The notes: a model not told the origin generated them from the sequence alone. A stretch of 64,000 nucleotides of DNA from Chlorokybus atmophyticus (GCA_009103225.1 RHPI01000560.1:467015-531014), one strand, 5' to 3'; positions 33,633 through 47,838 are shown, counted from the first letter of the stretch. Made by a program: numbers and translations.

Positions 33633-36600
33633 CTACTTGTGGTTGGAGCCAGCAGGTGTGGAGTTCAACCGCTGATACATGGCATCAATCTGCGGCTTGA
33701 ACCTGTTTTTCAGCTGCGGCCGTTTCAGCTTGAAGGATGGCGTAATGAGATCGTTTTCAACGCTAAATGGTTCGGGTGTCAAGAGAACCGCCTTGATAAT
33801 TTCAAACCCGTGCAGCTTCTGGGCTCTCCCCACCGCCTGCATGTCCGCAAGCACGGCCTTCGAGGCCGCAGGGGACTCGCAAAGCTCTGCAAAGCTTGCA
33901 CCTGCGTCATCATCACAGAGCATGTCACACTCTTGTCTCAAGGCATAAGCACACATAAGCTGTATCAGCCAACCAATGTGTGACGGCTTACTCAATGGTG
34001 GGTCTTGTGCGCTGGCCCACTCGGAGAGTGCAGCTTCATCGGGCACAACAATTGTGACGAGGACAGACTGAAAGCTGTCGCCATACACAAACACTTGAGA
34101 CACGAAGCGAGACTGCTGGAAGACTACCTCAAGCTTCTCGCTCGCCACGTACTCGCCCTGCATCACACAAAGACAACACACGTGCACTCAGTCTCCCTCA
34201 GTCTGGAACTGTTTCACCGCAGCCAAGTTGATGGCATTGAATCTGTGCAGACAAGAAGCGAGAGCCTATGCGATGTGCTTGAGACCTTGTATTGCCCAAG
34301 GTGTACCTGAGCCAGCTTAAACATGTTCTTCTTACGGTCGATGATGCTGAAACTGCCGTCCGGGTTCAGTTGGCCAATGTCCCCAGTGTGAAGCCATCCG
34401 TCAGCATCAATGGCTTCACTCGTCAGCTCGGGCTCTTTGTGGTACCCGCTGGTAACGGCAGGGCCTCGAAAACAGACCTGAGATGAAGAGTTATGAGTAC
34501 TGTAAACCACAATCTAGACGACACCATAAAGGTGAAACCTACCTCCCCGCGCGGACACGGCGTGTCATCAACAGTGTATCCGTAGTCTGGACAGCTCTCC
34601 AGCTTCAGCTCAACACATGGCACAACCGCGCCAACATGAGAACTGCGACAACCAAAGTAACCCAGCATCGTCAGCACCAAACGCACACATACGCACACGC
34701 GCACGTGCATCCACACGCACACGCTTGTGTAACACACACGTGTCCTCAGAGCTACCTCTAGGGTGTACGTACCCGGCACTATCGTACAACATCCCCAGGC
34801 CCCCTTGGCCGCAGGTTTCCGTCAGGCCATAGCCTTGAATCACCGGACAGCCGAGAGCAGCTCGGAGGAACTTCTGGGCCGCGGGGGCAAGCGGGGCTCC
34901 TCCACTCATCGCAAGTCGCACGCGGCCACCCAACCCTGCCTTGACCTTGAGGAAGAAAGCATGCGCATGAGACACAACACATGAAGCGTGCATCCAACAT
35001 ACCATCTCGTTGCATGTACCTTTTTAAAGACGAGTGTGTCCCAGAGAGGAGTTGAAGGGTTTTCCGAGCACGAGTTCATGACGCGGGATTTCTCTGCCAG
35101 CGCAGCGTTAAACAGAGCAGTCTTGAGCTTGCTTTTCCTCAACTGCTCCTGAACCTTATCATAGATGCGCGTAAACACTCTTGGAACACCTGCAAGCATG
35201 GATGCTGTCAATGACCAAAGTCAAGTAAATGAGACACAACTCTGCACCAATCAACACTCATCAACACCTGCAACTATGGTGGGTTTCAAGGCAGCAAAGT
35301 CCGTTAGCAAGCCCGCGGGACTGCCGCCATAGAAGCCAATTTTGACCCCGGCAGCGAGGAGTAGCGTCACGACCACGCGCTCGAGTATGTGTGCCAGAGG
35401 CAGGTAGCTCAGGTAACAGTCTTCCGTGGTGAATTTGAAGCCTTGGCCCTGTTCTACCATGATCGGGCTCGTGGTCGCCGCAGCGATAATGTTGGCGTGT
35501 GTGAGAATCACACCCTTTGGGTTGCCCGTTGTGCCGGACGTGTACATTAGCGTGGCAATGTCCGATGGCTTGGGAGGCAGGTGGGCTGACGGAGTGCGCA
35601 CACCCTTGAGCTCCACGTCCATGAAGCTGATTAACTCCACACCTAGTTGACACAAAGCACCTCATGCAGATCACACATCATGATCACAAGTCATTGTCCC
35701 CATTGTCCAAGCATGCTATGCGACACGTATTGATCCTCGACAAAGAGTAGTTGAGATGCAATGCGGTAATGACCAATACTCCTTGCAGTGCATCGTGGTT
35801 CTGATACTCAACTGCCGGTCATCACATAAACAGGGTTGTGTCGGGGACTCACCAGCTGAGGCAGCAGCATTGCGGTGCTCAAGGGTGATGCCGGAAGGGC
35901 TGCCCATGACAACCACATGCTTGACATCAGGGCAATCGCGCAGCGCAACAAGGAGCGATGAAAGCACCTGCCAGCAGCATATGTGCAGCTTGGGTCGATC
36001 CCCTCAATCCCTTAGGTGATACCATGGCATGCTTCCTGACCTTCTGGGCTGCGACAACGAGCTTGAGCTCAGCGTGCTTGCAGACATAAGCAACAGCGTC
36101 CGCGCCGAGAGAGTCGTAGAGCGAGACGGGAATCATAGACTGCGAGTAGCCACCAAACTCCGCAACAACCCACTCTAGACAGTTCACCTGCACGAGCAAC
36201 ATGTGTACGACACAATCTTCAAGTGCTGCTTCAAGTATTCACAGTGCAACAGCTACTGTTCATCGCAGCACTGTTTGTTTGTTATTAGACCTTCTCTCAT
36301 CTCAACACAGAACAAACAAAATATGATGAGGACAATGAGAGCTGCTTGCATCCAAGGCCGCCTTGCAATGCTGACAGCGCATGCCAGCATAGCATGCATG
36401 CGGTACATCATGTGTCCCTTGCTCGCTCATGCAATGGCAGGGTACCGAGTAGATGCCAAACTTGTCGCCGGGTCCAAGCCCGAGGTCGCGGAGGCCAGCG
36501 CCAAAGAGGCTTGCGCGCATGGCAACCTCCTCTCCCGTCACCCACTCGTAACCGTCCCGTGTGCGAGTGCCGAACACCTCATTCTGCAATGGCAACCCCT

Positions 36601-38047
36601 CTTGAGGATCATGGGCTACACGCTCAGTCAGGCAGTTTCAATGCATCCAAGCTTCATTGCCTTGCCTTGCCATACTTTGAGACCGCATGCTTGAAGAAGT
36701 TGTCGTAGAGCGTGTAGACACCAGGGTGAAACGTTGAGGACTGCAGCAAAATGCACATATGTGCGTGAGTATGCGTGTGCATGCTCGCTGAGGAGTCCAG
36801 CAGACTCACAACAAACTCTACTCAACAACGATGACACAAGAAGTCTCGTCACAAATGACGCTTACCAGTTCTCCATTGTTGTACTTGCTTCGCCACACAC
36901 CATTCCCAACGGCAATCTGAACAAGCACACAAAACTCGCAGTAATCCACCACATGTTGGAGCACTCTCCATCAGCACCACCAGCACCACCAGCGTTAATG
37001 TGATGCTCCATCTCACCGACTGCTGGCGCAAGGCTTTGCGCCGTCCGCGCCGCCTCAACGCACTTGTAATGCCTCCAAAGAGTGTGAGTGCACCCAGAAC
37101 CAACGATGTCGCACGCTCGGTCAGGAAAGGAAGCTGCTTGAACGGCCGAGTCTTGGCTGCCTGACACAAAACACATGCTATGGTTCTGGTAAGAGCTACG
37201 TTCAGCTGCTAAGGGCACGCTTGCTTCTAGTCTGCTGCTGAGATCAAGCTAGCTCTCTCTTAGCAGCAAGCTTACGCTGCTAAGAGCAGCTTAAGCTGTT
37301 TGCAGTTTACATTGTTAGGATTAGTTACAGCTATATGGTACACACATGAACAAGTGTCCTACCAACAGTGCAATGACGGCGTCTGAGGGGACAACAGCGC
37401 CGGGGCTGGCGCCCGCCACCTCAGCGAGACGCCCGACAGATGGCTTGAAGATGGCAGAGTTGGCGGCCAACCAGGCCGCCACGCTCGCCGCTCGCCTGTG
37501 GGATTCGCACATGCGCATGAGTGCTTGCATGCACGCAGGTTACCACTGAGTTGGCCTGCTTGCGCATAGGTGTCAAGTAGGTGTGTGTGTTGCGGTGAGC
37601 TGGACTGATGAGATCAGTTGTTGCTTGGGCACGGCTCACCCTCAACATGCGCTGCACGCTGTTATGTGCTGTGTTAATCATGCGCAGCAGCATTTGACAC
37701 GACAATTGTCGACATTCCTTGTAGACAGCTTGAGAGCCTCCATCAGGATGCCAAATCGCATACGGGCTGCTCCTTGCGCATTGCATGCATGCATGCAAAG
37801 GTGACCAGCAGTCACCCGCCATCAAGTCACACCAGCAATAACAACAAAGCCTGACATTGTGTTGTCCACGCAGTTCTACAGCATTCTCCACAGAACCCGT
37901 ACCCCAAAGCCCTCACCCAAGCTGAGACACCAAGCTGCGCCTTTCCCGCCGCTCCGTGCCTCCTTCCGCCACGTCGCCGTAGGCTCTGTGACCAGCCGGC
38001 CGGCGCGGCAGCGCCAGAGGCCCGGCTGACGAGCCTCTTCCCTCCAT
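33633..38047 (-). CDS. long-chain acyl-CoA synthetase
   Basis: An AMP-forming ligase that activates free fatty acids to acyl-CoA using ATP. Many exons are seen from ATG 38047 ([19 protein letters not shown]) to TAG 33633. The early part has a hydrophobic stretch near 37100 ([17 protein letters not shown]), a likely membrane anchor. Catalytic signatures follow: [12 protein letters not shown] (about 35,545, the P-loop A3 motif), [30 protein letters not shown] (A5), [10 protein letters not shown] and [17 protein letters not shown] (A8/A10), and the C-terminal block [12 protein letters not shown] before the end. These match LACS/ACSL enzymes of plants and animals, about 700 residues. One intron begins with GC (36669-36670). 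It is divergent from the TEX9 homologue, with starts 455 bases apart. Plastid, ER or peroxisome location is not decidable. Confidence 0.9.
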
Positions 38048-38502
38048 GGCGACGACGATGGCGGATCCGCCACCGACAACACCACCGCCACCGCTGACAA
38101 CCACAACACTGACAATGCCACCAATGCGAACGCTGGCCACAATGGCAAGCAGCAGGCTGCCAACTTGGCAGTGCCAAGTGGACGGATAGTTAATGACCTA
38201 AACAACAATCTATAGACTACTTAATAAACTAAAAAACGGATATGCGACGTATTGACGAGATTACTCGCCCAATTCTGGGGATATCAAGAGTCTCACTCGC
38301 ATACGTCATCTTAGAGATGTCGAGTTGCAGGAATGATCATCCAAGATTTGGCCTGCTATCAAGGCAAGCAGTGCGATATCGAGTGCTCAAGTGTGCAGCG
38401 AGTGCAGAGTCTGACTGGAGTCCGGCAAACACAACCAAAAAGGTGGTTGCGTTTTGTTTGAGTGAGAGCAGAGCAGAGCGTTGTTTGGTTGAGTTGGGCG
38501 AC

Positions 38503-41068
38503 ATGGAGACGGAGGTGCAGGAGGAGGTGAACGCCATCCTGCGGCGGCTGCTTGCGACGCCCACGCCGGCGGCTGGGTCAGTCAACACTGGTCCTGGTGT
38601 TGAGGCGGAGGACAGCTGGGCGGAGGATGGTGGAACAGTGGCGCAGGTAAGGGAGAGTGTCAGTGTGAGTGACAGAGAGCAGTGCGTGCAAGCAGAGAAG
38701 TTGAGACTGTGTGTTGGTTATGGTGTACTTACGTGCACTGGGGCGAGTAAGCTCTGACTTCATTTTGATGTACATCGCACTGTGAAAGCTATGAGCAGTC
38801 TGGTGTACACACGCAGGACTGCGCAATGTGCAAGTCTCAGTTATGTTATAACTCGTGGCTGCGCTAAGATGACTCAACGCGTGTGATGGTACAGCGGGTG
38901 AGCGAAAAGCCCACCAAAACTACTGCTACTACCAGTAGCACGGTCGTAGCAAAGAGCAAGATTAAGCCAGCATCAAGGTATGCGTGTAAGCAGCATGCAC
39001 ACGCTGTGGAAGTGCCAAATGGTTTGTGATTGCCTGCGTGCAAGCATGCGTATGCGCACACAAGCACACCCACGCACCCAATGACTGTGTACATGCGCGC
39101 ACGCAGGGACTCGCAAAGACGTGTGCATGCATGTATGTTGACTTGCTTACGCAGTCAGTGAGCACAAACTCTGTGCACACGCACGTGTGAACGCATGTAT
39201 GTATGCACTTACACGCACACGTGCACATACTCACGCACGTGTGGATGCACGCACTTAACAAGCGAGCGCGCATACTCACACGCGCACATGTCCATGCCAT
39301 GGATGGACACATCCATGGCAGCGCACACATGCAAGTGTGTATGCAAGCACTTATGTATACCAATGCAGACCCGCCAGCGCTCGCAGCATAGCATCACGCC
39401 CAGCGTCCGCGCGCTCCGCAGCCACAGTAGCAGACAGGTGAATTAGTTTGTAAGGCACTGAGTGTCATGCAACATACACACACGTGCGCGCACTCACGCA
39501 CGCACCCGCACAAAGCAACCTGACCGGCGTTGCACTCCCATTTGTGGCAGCATCAATGTCATCGATGACTTGGAAAGCCACCTTAACCCAGGCGAGCACA
39601 CATGTGTATGTCACGACAATAACATGTCTCATACCATTGTGTAAGCATCACAGTACAACACGTTGATACTTGCTGTGTTGTGATTATGCAGAAGCTGCTG
39701 TGCGGCTGTGGCGAGCAAAATGCCAATCTTTGCAAGAAGACTTGACTCATGCTCAGCAAGAGCTTGCCGACAAGGTTTGATTCAAAAGCTGTTTGATAGT
39801 GGCGTGCTACAAGCATAGCAATTCAGTTGTGTGTTAGCTGTCAAACTGTATTGATTTCCTCATAAACCAACCACTCAACCACCAGGACAAGAAGGTGCTG
39901 GCGCTGGAGAAGGAGGTCAAGTCCCTCTTGACAGAGAAGCAAGCGCACCAGCGCACCCTCGCCACCACCGAGGTGATCAGTGCGTGGCATGTGTGCGAGC
40001 GGCATGTGCACGTGTTCTTGCGTGCGTGCGTGCACAGGAGTGCCTGCATGTCCACCCACACGTGCAGTGTAACCCAACTGAAGTCATCATGAAGGCAATT
40101 TGTCTGAGAGTTATTACATTAAAACCTGTGACACAGGACAAGCTGGAGAAGCAGAGACGGGCACTGGATGAAGCCAAGGCGGCGGTGGAGGCTAAAGACA
40201 GAGCCAACTCTCAACTTCAGCAGGTTGCTTTCCATCACAATGCCAACACGATACTTGCCGTTGAGACTCTTTGTGCTGTCAAGTGATGGCACGGCAGCTC
40301 TTACTTATCTGGTAAACATACAGGAGTTAGACAGACTCGCACGCAGCCAGAAGCAGACGGAAGCAGATATAAAAGCCCGAGACACGAGGTGTGCATGCGG
40401 ACATGTGTGCTCGAGCATGTGCATTTATGCTTGCATGCATGCACATGCACGATTCTTCTTGTATGCGTGGACATACATGAAGCGTTCGTGTGCTTGTGCA
40501 CGTGCAGATGTGTGTTCATGTGTAGTCGCAAGGGTGCATCCGTTTACTGCGATGAGCTTCGATGAGGGGTCTGCTTAGCCCGTCTGTTTCAGGTTACAGC
40601 GGGCGTTGGAGGAGGTGGAAAGAGGCCGCAAGGCGTTATTAGATGCAAAGACGAACGACGGGTCAGGTGATGGCAAGGGAGGGAGCAAGGATGTTGTCCC
40701 ACGAAAGGAGTACGAGAGGATGGTTAATGAAGGCAGACGAACGGCGAGGCAAAAGACGGAGCTGCTAGCGGCTTTCAAGAAGCAACTGAAACTCATTGAT
40801 GTGCTCAAACGACAAAAGGTAGTTCTTGCTGTAGCGCATATCCACACGCACGCACATGCACACGCACGCACATTCATGTGTATCTACACACACATGTGTG
40901 CGTGTCTGGTGTCTATATGCGCATCTGTAAAGGTGTACAAACATGTGTCTGGTGCAGATGCATCTAGAGGCGGGGAGGATGATTGCGTTCACTGAGGAGG
41001 AGTTTGCCAAGGCGTGTGAGATTATGAACACGGGAGCGGCGGCGTCAATAAAAGTGCAATCGCGGTGA
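38503..41068 (+). CDS. TEX9: TEX9-like coiled-coil protein
   Basis: Ten exons read from ATG 38503 (METEVQEEVNAILRRLL) to TGA 41066-41068, roughly 320 residues. After an N-terminal acidic segment and a Ser/Arg/Ala-rich linker, the rest is coiled coil: AAVRLWRAKCQSLQEDLTHA, then KKVLALEKEVKSLL, then ELDRLARSQKQTEADIK. The conserved C-terminal block reads AAFKKQLKLIDVLKRQK, then MHLEAGRMIAFTEEEF. That last block is diagnostic of the TEX9 family, which is conserved in ciliated eukaryotes. Its molecular role is poorly known; a centriole or cilium role is an inference. One intron appears to begin with GC (39592). It shares its upstream region with the divergent acyl-CoA synthetase. Confidence 0.85.
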
Positions 41069-42654
41069 CGGAGCTCTTCATCTTGCGGTACTTAGCATAT
41101 GTATGTACATACTCGGGTAGATGGTGGTAGGGATTTGAGTTTAAGGAAGTAACGGTAAGTATTACAACAGGGATATTAGCCTAGTCTTATTATAATTTAT
41201 TTGACAGTTGAGAGTCATGAGACCACGTAAGTTCTTCTCAGTTACGTATGCACACATTGGCCGTTTCACGCACAACGTACGTGGGTAGGATAGCATTCAC
41301 TTGCAATTCTAACACGTACTAATTCATGTGGTGTACACTTGCATGTAGCGCAACAGCGTAGTAAAGTTTGTGATTTCATTCATATAACACAACACTTGAG
41401 AACAAATGTGCCATTTATACCAACATCATTCATTCGGTAAACTTTGGCACAAGTATGAACATGAAATCGTGTGTGGTAAAATTGATTTTCAATGCCTTAT
41501 GCAAGCTTACATTACACTTTTACAATGATACAATAAATCTTGTGATATAAATCCTTAGTGTCTTATGTTATACAACGTAAGGCATACACTTGGTTTGACA
41601 TACATGAAGCGTGCGTATGTGTGCAATCTTCATTTGGGGTATATTCCAGTTTTCTTTGTGCTTTAATGAACCCAGGGAACTTATAAAGCAGCTTCATACC
41701 CAAGTAAGCATTATGAACACAATGTTACGTATCGTGATCGTCATCTTCCGCACATTGTATCTACTTCGATGCCCCCCCCCCNNNNNNNNNNNNNNNNNNN
41801 NNNNNNNNNNNNNNNNNNNNNNNNNNNNNNNNNNNNNNNNNNNNNNNNNNNNNNNNNNNNNNNNNNNNNNNNNNNNNNNNNNNNNNNNNNNNNNNNNNNN
41901 NNNNNNNNNNNNNNNNNNNNNNNNNNNNNNNNNNNNNNNNNNNNNNNNNNNNNNNNNNNNNNNNNNNNNNNNNNNNNNNNNNNNNNNNNNNNNNNNNNNN
42001 NNNNNNNNNNNNNNNNNNNNNNNNNNNNNNNNNNNNNNNNNNNNNNNNNNNNNNNNNNNNNNNNNNNNNNNNNNNNNNNNNNNNNNNNNNNNNNNNNNNN
42101 NNNNNNNNNNNNNNNNNNNNNNNNNNNNNNNNNNNNNNNNNNNNNNNNNNNNNNNNNNNNNNNNNNNNNNNNNNNNNNNNNNNNNNNNNNNNNNNNNNNN
42201 NNNNNNNNNNNNNNNNNCATCATTCTGGACAGCCCCCCCCTTTGATTATTTGTTATAGAAGGGAAACAATTGAGTCCAGAATAGATTTACGAAGGGGAAA
42301 GCACAATAACGTCTGGGGGGAAGACCTCGTATAGAGTAAATAAGAAAAGCTAAGTTGAAAATATTGATATGAATCTGTGACAATAATGCTCTCATGACGG
42401 ATGTCGCAAGTTTTAATTGATGCATTTGATACTGCAAGCTCTCATGGTCCCAGTGACGCGCTATGTATGGTAGGAATCTATTCGTATTTGCACCCAAGGT
42501 TGTTTCAACCAATTGTCACCAATGAGATAAAGCTTGAGACAACTCCCAAATCAATTCAAGACACTGACGACATTCTGGTAGGGCGACCCTACAGCCTACA
42601 ACTCGTACACTTGGGTTACACGTTAGCTACACCTTGATAAAGTGGCAAGCTCTG

Positions 42655-42705
<51 letters not shown>

Positions 42706-42908
42706 GGAGCTGACAGCAGCACCTGTGACTCACAGGCCGCCTGTGTGCCAAGTTGGCACTGCCACGGCGAAGAGCGCTAATTTTGCAACACGTCACTCAC
42801 GACGCAGTGGGCTAGCTGGCGGCGGCGGCGGCGGCGGCGCGGGCAGGGGCGATGTGGTCAGGAAAGTAGCTTAGCCATTTGCTTACCAAGCAGTAATTCT
42901 ATCTCCCC
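41069..42908. other. intergenic with assembly gap and GA repeat
   Basis: A 436-base N gap lies at 41782-42217, bordered by C10 on the left and, a few bases away, C8 on the right (42233-42240). A (GA)n run spans about 42659-42702. The (GGC)n run near 42820 precedes the next gene. No gene is seen, though one could hide in the gap. Confidence 0.7.
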
Positions 42909-45900
42909 ATGGGCTCGGATGATCCCTTGGCGCCGGTGGTGCAGCACCTGGAGGAGCTCGTCCGGGGTGTGCAGCGCCACCTGCAGGGCCTGGCTGAGGA
43001 GCAGGCCGCTAGGAGGAGCAGGAGGAGACGGCGGCGCGGACCGCAGCTTGAGGACGAGTCGCTGGGAAGGGGTTCTGACACCGGAGCGGACGGTGCCTGC
43101 TGCTCCTCCTCGTCCTCTGCAGTGAGGACACGACGACGGCTGTTTGCTTCAGCTTCGTCAAGCTTGAATGGCCATGAGCAGGTGGGTGGGTTGGCCTGGT
43201 TGGTCAATACGGAATTGGTCAGTTAGCAATTGACGTGATTGTCACTTATGTTAGCAGGTGGTTTGGTTAGCCTAATTGGTTAGTGCACAGTCGATGATGA
43301 GGTCAATTGCGCTAAGAGTGTCCTGGACTGAATGTGGATTGTTCAGTATGCCGACCCATTATAACATACAGCGCAACAATATTGCTTAATCCTTGTATTA
43401 GAATAGCGTTTGCCTATATACTGCCATGCAATTTCCGCGCATGCTTCCCATTGTCAGTGAATAGCAACAGCCGTTGCACAACAACTTTGATTGGCTTCTT
43501 GCTGTACTTATCAATGCACAACCTTCAGTCATGCTGAGACAGTACTAAGTTGAATGGACACGTCGGTACTTCTGAACTTCAGTCTTGCGCATTGTTGGGC
43601 GCGCGCGTGCATGCATTTGCGTGTGCGCATGTGTATGTGCACTCAACTCAATCTCTAGTCCACCAACTCAAACTCAGCCTCTTTTATTTCAGCAGCTTCC
43701 AGGCCATGCAGAGCAGAGTCTTCAGCTTCTTCCTGTGTGGGAGAAGGAGGGCCACAGGCAGAGGCAGTACGCGTGGGACGGACGACAGCTGCTTGTGCTT
43801 GAACCCCACCAGTTGCAACACAACGGAAGTGAAGCCAATGGTGATCATGACAGTCAACGAGCGAAATCAAACAACAAAGACGTTGCGTGGTTTGCGAGAC
43901 TCCCGCCACGACTGGACCGTCCCGCAAGACGACTTGTGCGTAGCTTACAGGTAACATCAGCTGTTTTTGTGTAGACGGTGTGTGCACATGTGTATGTGTA
44001 TAGACAACCATGATGCATTGTCCCCTCCCAAGCTTGAAACTTTTGCATTATACACAGGAAGCATTCTTTCCCGACAGCTCGAGTGTGACGCCCGACTACT
44101 GGTTGCACATCAAGTGGAAGTTTGCGCAGCGTGTTCTATCGTCCCTCATCGGCGTGTTTGCCACGCAAGCGATGCTGTACGCGGTCGGCGTGGGCGCCAA
44201 ACGCACACTCCCGGCTGCAGCGGCGCTCAATTGGGTACTCAAAGACGGACTCGGCCGGCTTGGGAAGCTTGTCGTGGCAGCCAACTGTGGCCGCTCCTTC
44301 GATAAGGATTTGAAGGTGATAAGTCATGTACACAGAAGTACATGCACTTGCTCATACGCAAATGACTACAACACACCTGAACAGACACATGGCTGTGAGA
44401 TCTATGTACACACTTACGCACGTGTGTGTGCGTGCACGCACGCGTGTGTGCATGCGCACGCTCGCGCACGCGCGCCCTTTCAAGTATGGACATTCATGAG
44501 TACCTATTTCTTGTGCATGCACGACACACGCATCGGACGAGACACGAACAATATCATGCGCAAGCGTGTCTACACGCACGGACGTGATCGTGCACACTGG
44601 TGCGTGTGCACGCATGCATATGTGCGTATGTGTCAGCGGTCGTTCTTATTCTCTGTTGCTGCCAGCGTTCACGGTTTCTCGCGGCCATAGCGTACACTGG
44701 AAGCGAGGGCCTGGAGATAATCACCCCTCTGTTTCCAGGGTACTTTCTACCTATTGCCACGCTGGCTAACGTTGGCAAGAGTATTGGACTGGTGACATAC
44801 TTGGCCACCAATGTAAGCAGTTTCAAGCACAACCACACTATTGTACCACATCAACAAGTTATACTGATCATGTTGGTTTGCAGCCTCCTTTTATGAAGAC
44901 CTTTGCTTTGGAGGAGAATCTGGGCGACATCACCGCAAAGGGACAGGTGAGAGACACTCACTACAGCTTCCACCACGCAGTGTGTGACCATGTGTTGATG
45001 TGCTTTCCCGTGCAGGCGCAAATTGTTCTCGCGGACAACCTCGGGTTGGGTTTGGCTGTGATGGCGAGCCACGCAGTGCGCAATCACCCGCATCTGCACA
45101 AGCTGCTGCCGCTCGTGTCGTACCCGGTCCTCGCCTGCATGGAGGTCTTCACAATGTACCACGAGTTGAAGTGCGTGCAGCTTCGCTCTCTCAACCAGGT
45201 TGGTGTGTGAGGGGAGTTTTGTGGCATTCATGTACAGCTTAACATTGACCGTGAACGATGTTGGCGGGACTAACAACCATCAAGAGTGCAATACAAGCGT
45301 CTTGTTGCTTGTGCACGCGCTTGTGCTTGCGCGCGCGCGCGCGTGACTTGGTTGTGATGGCCATGGTGGGTGGGGCCAACATAACCATCACGTGTGTACA
45401 GGAGCGTCTTGAGATCATTGCGGCACATTGGTTGGATCGAGGTGAGGTTCCGTCCGCGCTCGAAGTGTCGCGCGCAGAGAGATTGTTTCTTCCGGCGCAC
45501 ATCGAAGTCACCACAAAGCTGCCCGTACGCGTGGCGCCTTTGCAGGCCTCCGCACGCTCCCCGCAAGAGCTGTTAGATCTCCTTGGCAAGTACCGAAACA
45601 ACAGGTAGACACGCATGCTGATGTTGGAAGTGCGAATTGCATGAGACGGTCTTTGATGACATGTATGCAACCGCAGGCACATTCTTTCGTACCAAATTGC
45701 GCCAGCAGGTCCTCATCTGGCACCGCTGCGCATAGGCGGCGGCTGGCCGGGCCGACCGCGCCACCACACCCGTTTGACCCTTTCCTTCCGTGAGGACTCC
45801 AAGTCTGGTGACGCTCTTCTCGGCATCTTACAGGTACATCTTTACCTTCAGAGTGTGTGCGCACGTGTCCGTGTGTGCGCGCGCGCGTGTGTGTGCGCAA

Positions 45901-46231
45901 GTTTGCGCGAACCCAGGTTTGCATTGTGCGTGTGCGTGTCTGCGCGCAGGTGCCTGTCTATGTACTTGTAGTACTTGCTTGTGCAAGTCCGTGATGTGAC
46001 TATCTCAACTCGCAGGCTTCCTGTTTGAGGCGCATGCTTGCAGCGTCTGCCACAAGCGGGGTTGTATCCGAGGATCGCAAGAGCGAGTTGTTGAGTTTGA
46101 GCCTAGAGCAGGCGGAGAAGCTGCTTCCGGAGTTTGTGGCATCGCTGAAGCACACAGGATGGAAAACCGGTCAGGTGGTGATTGCCCCGCGAGAGAGGAC
46201 AGGTTACAGTGTAGCAGCGCCTTCTCATTGA
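42909..46231 (+). CDS. RUS/DUF647 family protein (root UVB sensitive-like)
   Basis: Nine exons, about 590 residues, from ATG 42909 to TGA 46229-46231. After a charged, serine- and arginine-rich N-terminus, exon 3 (44059-44314) opens the DUF647 domain: FFPDSSSVTPDYW, LIGVFATQAMLYAVGVGAK, then NWVLKDGLGRLGKLVVAANC and FDKDLK. Exon 4 has GLEIITPLFPGYFLPIATLA and VGKSIG; exon 5 LEENLGDITAKGQ; exon 6 VLADNLGLGLAVM. These blocks are the family signature. RUS proteins are plastid- or membrane-associated in plants and are linked to UV-B response and auxin/vitamin B6 physiology; the biochemical activity is unresolved. The C-terminal exons contain the typical WLDRGEVPSALEVSRAE segment. The subfamily is not assigned. 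Confidence 0.88.
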
Positions 46232-47838
46232 GCGTTTGCTCGCTGTGTGCGAATTGGCAGGCTTGTGATAGGATTGCTATTGCAAGTTAGAGTGCAAGTG
46301 GATACCTCACTCAACAACAACAATTGTCGCCTGCCTGCGTGGCAAGGCTTACATGCTGAAACAGACTGCGGCTGCTACCATGAAACGTGGTTTCTCACTA
46401 GTGCCTGCAGCCTCACTTGAGGGCAAGGTTGCACAACTAATTTGAGAGTTTGTCATGAATCAAGTGCTCAAGTGCTCAAGTGCTTGAACTGTCCTGTCTA
46501 ACCCTAATCCAAGGCCTACTGTTTTGGCCTGCAGCCGTTGTTGTGAGTTGCGTGCCAGGAACAAGGACGTCCACGCAGCTTCCGGCGGTGGGGGCTGGTC
46601 GTCGTCATCAGCACTATCGTCGTCATCCTTGCCATCCTTGCCATCCTTGCCGTCCAGTGTCACATTGCCTCACCCAAGCCTTTGCCTGCCTCCTACCTTG
46701 TGCAGGTAGTTTGGCAGGGCCATCATAGCTGCTACTGCCTGCCTACTGCCTGCCTCACTGCCTGCCTTGCATGCACATAGGTCCAGCCCCATAGCTAGCT
46801 AGTTGTATGTGCCTTGTGGTGCTCTATATTGCTTTGGTTGTTGTGTGTCTGCTTGTTTGCTTGTGGCCCCTCTGTTATACCCTATGAATGGTTGTTGAGG
46901 TAATCAGAGCAAAGTCTGAGTGCAGGCTGGACTTGCAGAGCAGGCGGTGGGCCAAATAGGCCTAGCGGATGAAACTAAAAACTTTCATAAAATTCCTCCG
47001 TGCATGGTCGGCAGTTGCTATGCACAGGCAGCGCACATGATGTTATGCTTGTGGCAGGGGCACTGTACACGCATACACAGCGTTATTGCTGCGCGAGTTT
47101 GGCTTCAGCATTGCTTGCCAGTGGAGTAGCTTAATGCCGTTGTTGCTAAGAGATCGGTATGCAAATAGCATCCCACCCGGGCTGTGGTTGTGGACAATGT
47201 ATGATGCCACTAGTAGAGCTTTACGTGATCCTCGGGGCGGGAGTACATGTATTCGAGCAAACACATAGGCGCAATTTCTCCAATCATTACCCAGATGACA
47301 ATGTCCGAGTGCATTTGGCGCGTGTACCCTCGCACACCACCATTTTTGTCTAACTGGGTGATCGAGTGATGTTCATATGTGGATGGGTGCGCGCATTGTT
47401 AGAACATGCACTGTGTTGTGCCAATAGTAACACATCACTCACTATGCACTGCTCCCTGAGGCGGCAAGCCTCATGCGAGCGCCTGCCCCATGGCAACTAG
47501 CTTCAACTACGTCCAGTGCATACAATACATCTCGATCTATGATACTTGCAGTGATCTCGCTCAAACGGCCATTGACCGCGATGGTGCAGACCAAAACATA
47601 GCTGTCAACTAGGTGCAGAAGCAGCTGTCAGCAACAAGGAGATCGTAGGTCGCACATATGCTACGTGCTCGCTTTACAAACACACAAGCTACGACTCCAA
47701 CAGCACACACGACCATAATCTCCATTCACCAGCGTAAATCTTTCACCAACCAATGGAATGACGTGCCACAGCACACACAACCCAGTCTAGCATAGATTAC
47801 AACCTGCGTCGTCCCTTCAACCATCATCATCACCATCA
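46232..47838. other. intergenic, simple repeats
   Basis: No gene. A CATCCTTGC tandem repeat sits near 46626-46655 and a CTGCCTGC repeat near 46731-46770. The genes on both sides converge here. Confidence 0.55.

Noticed and set aside
41611-42258. ORFs of 158-215 codons
   Set aside because: They consist mostly of N bases in the assembly gap.
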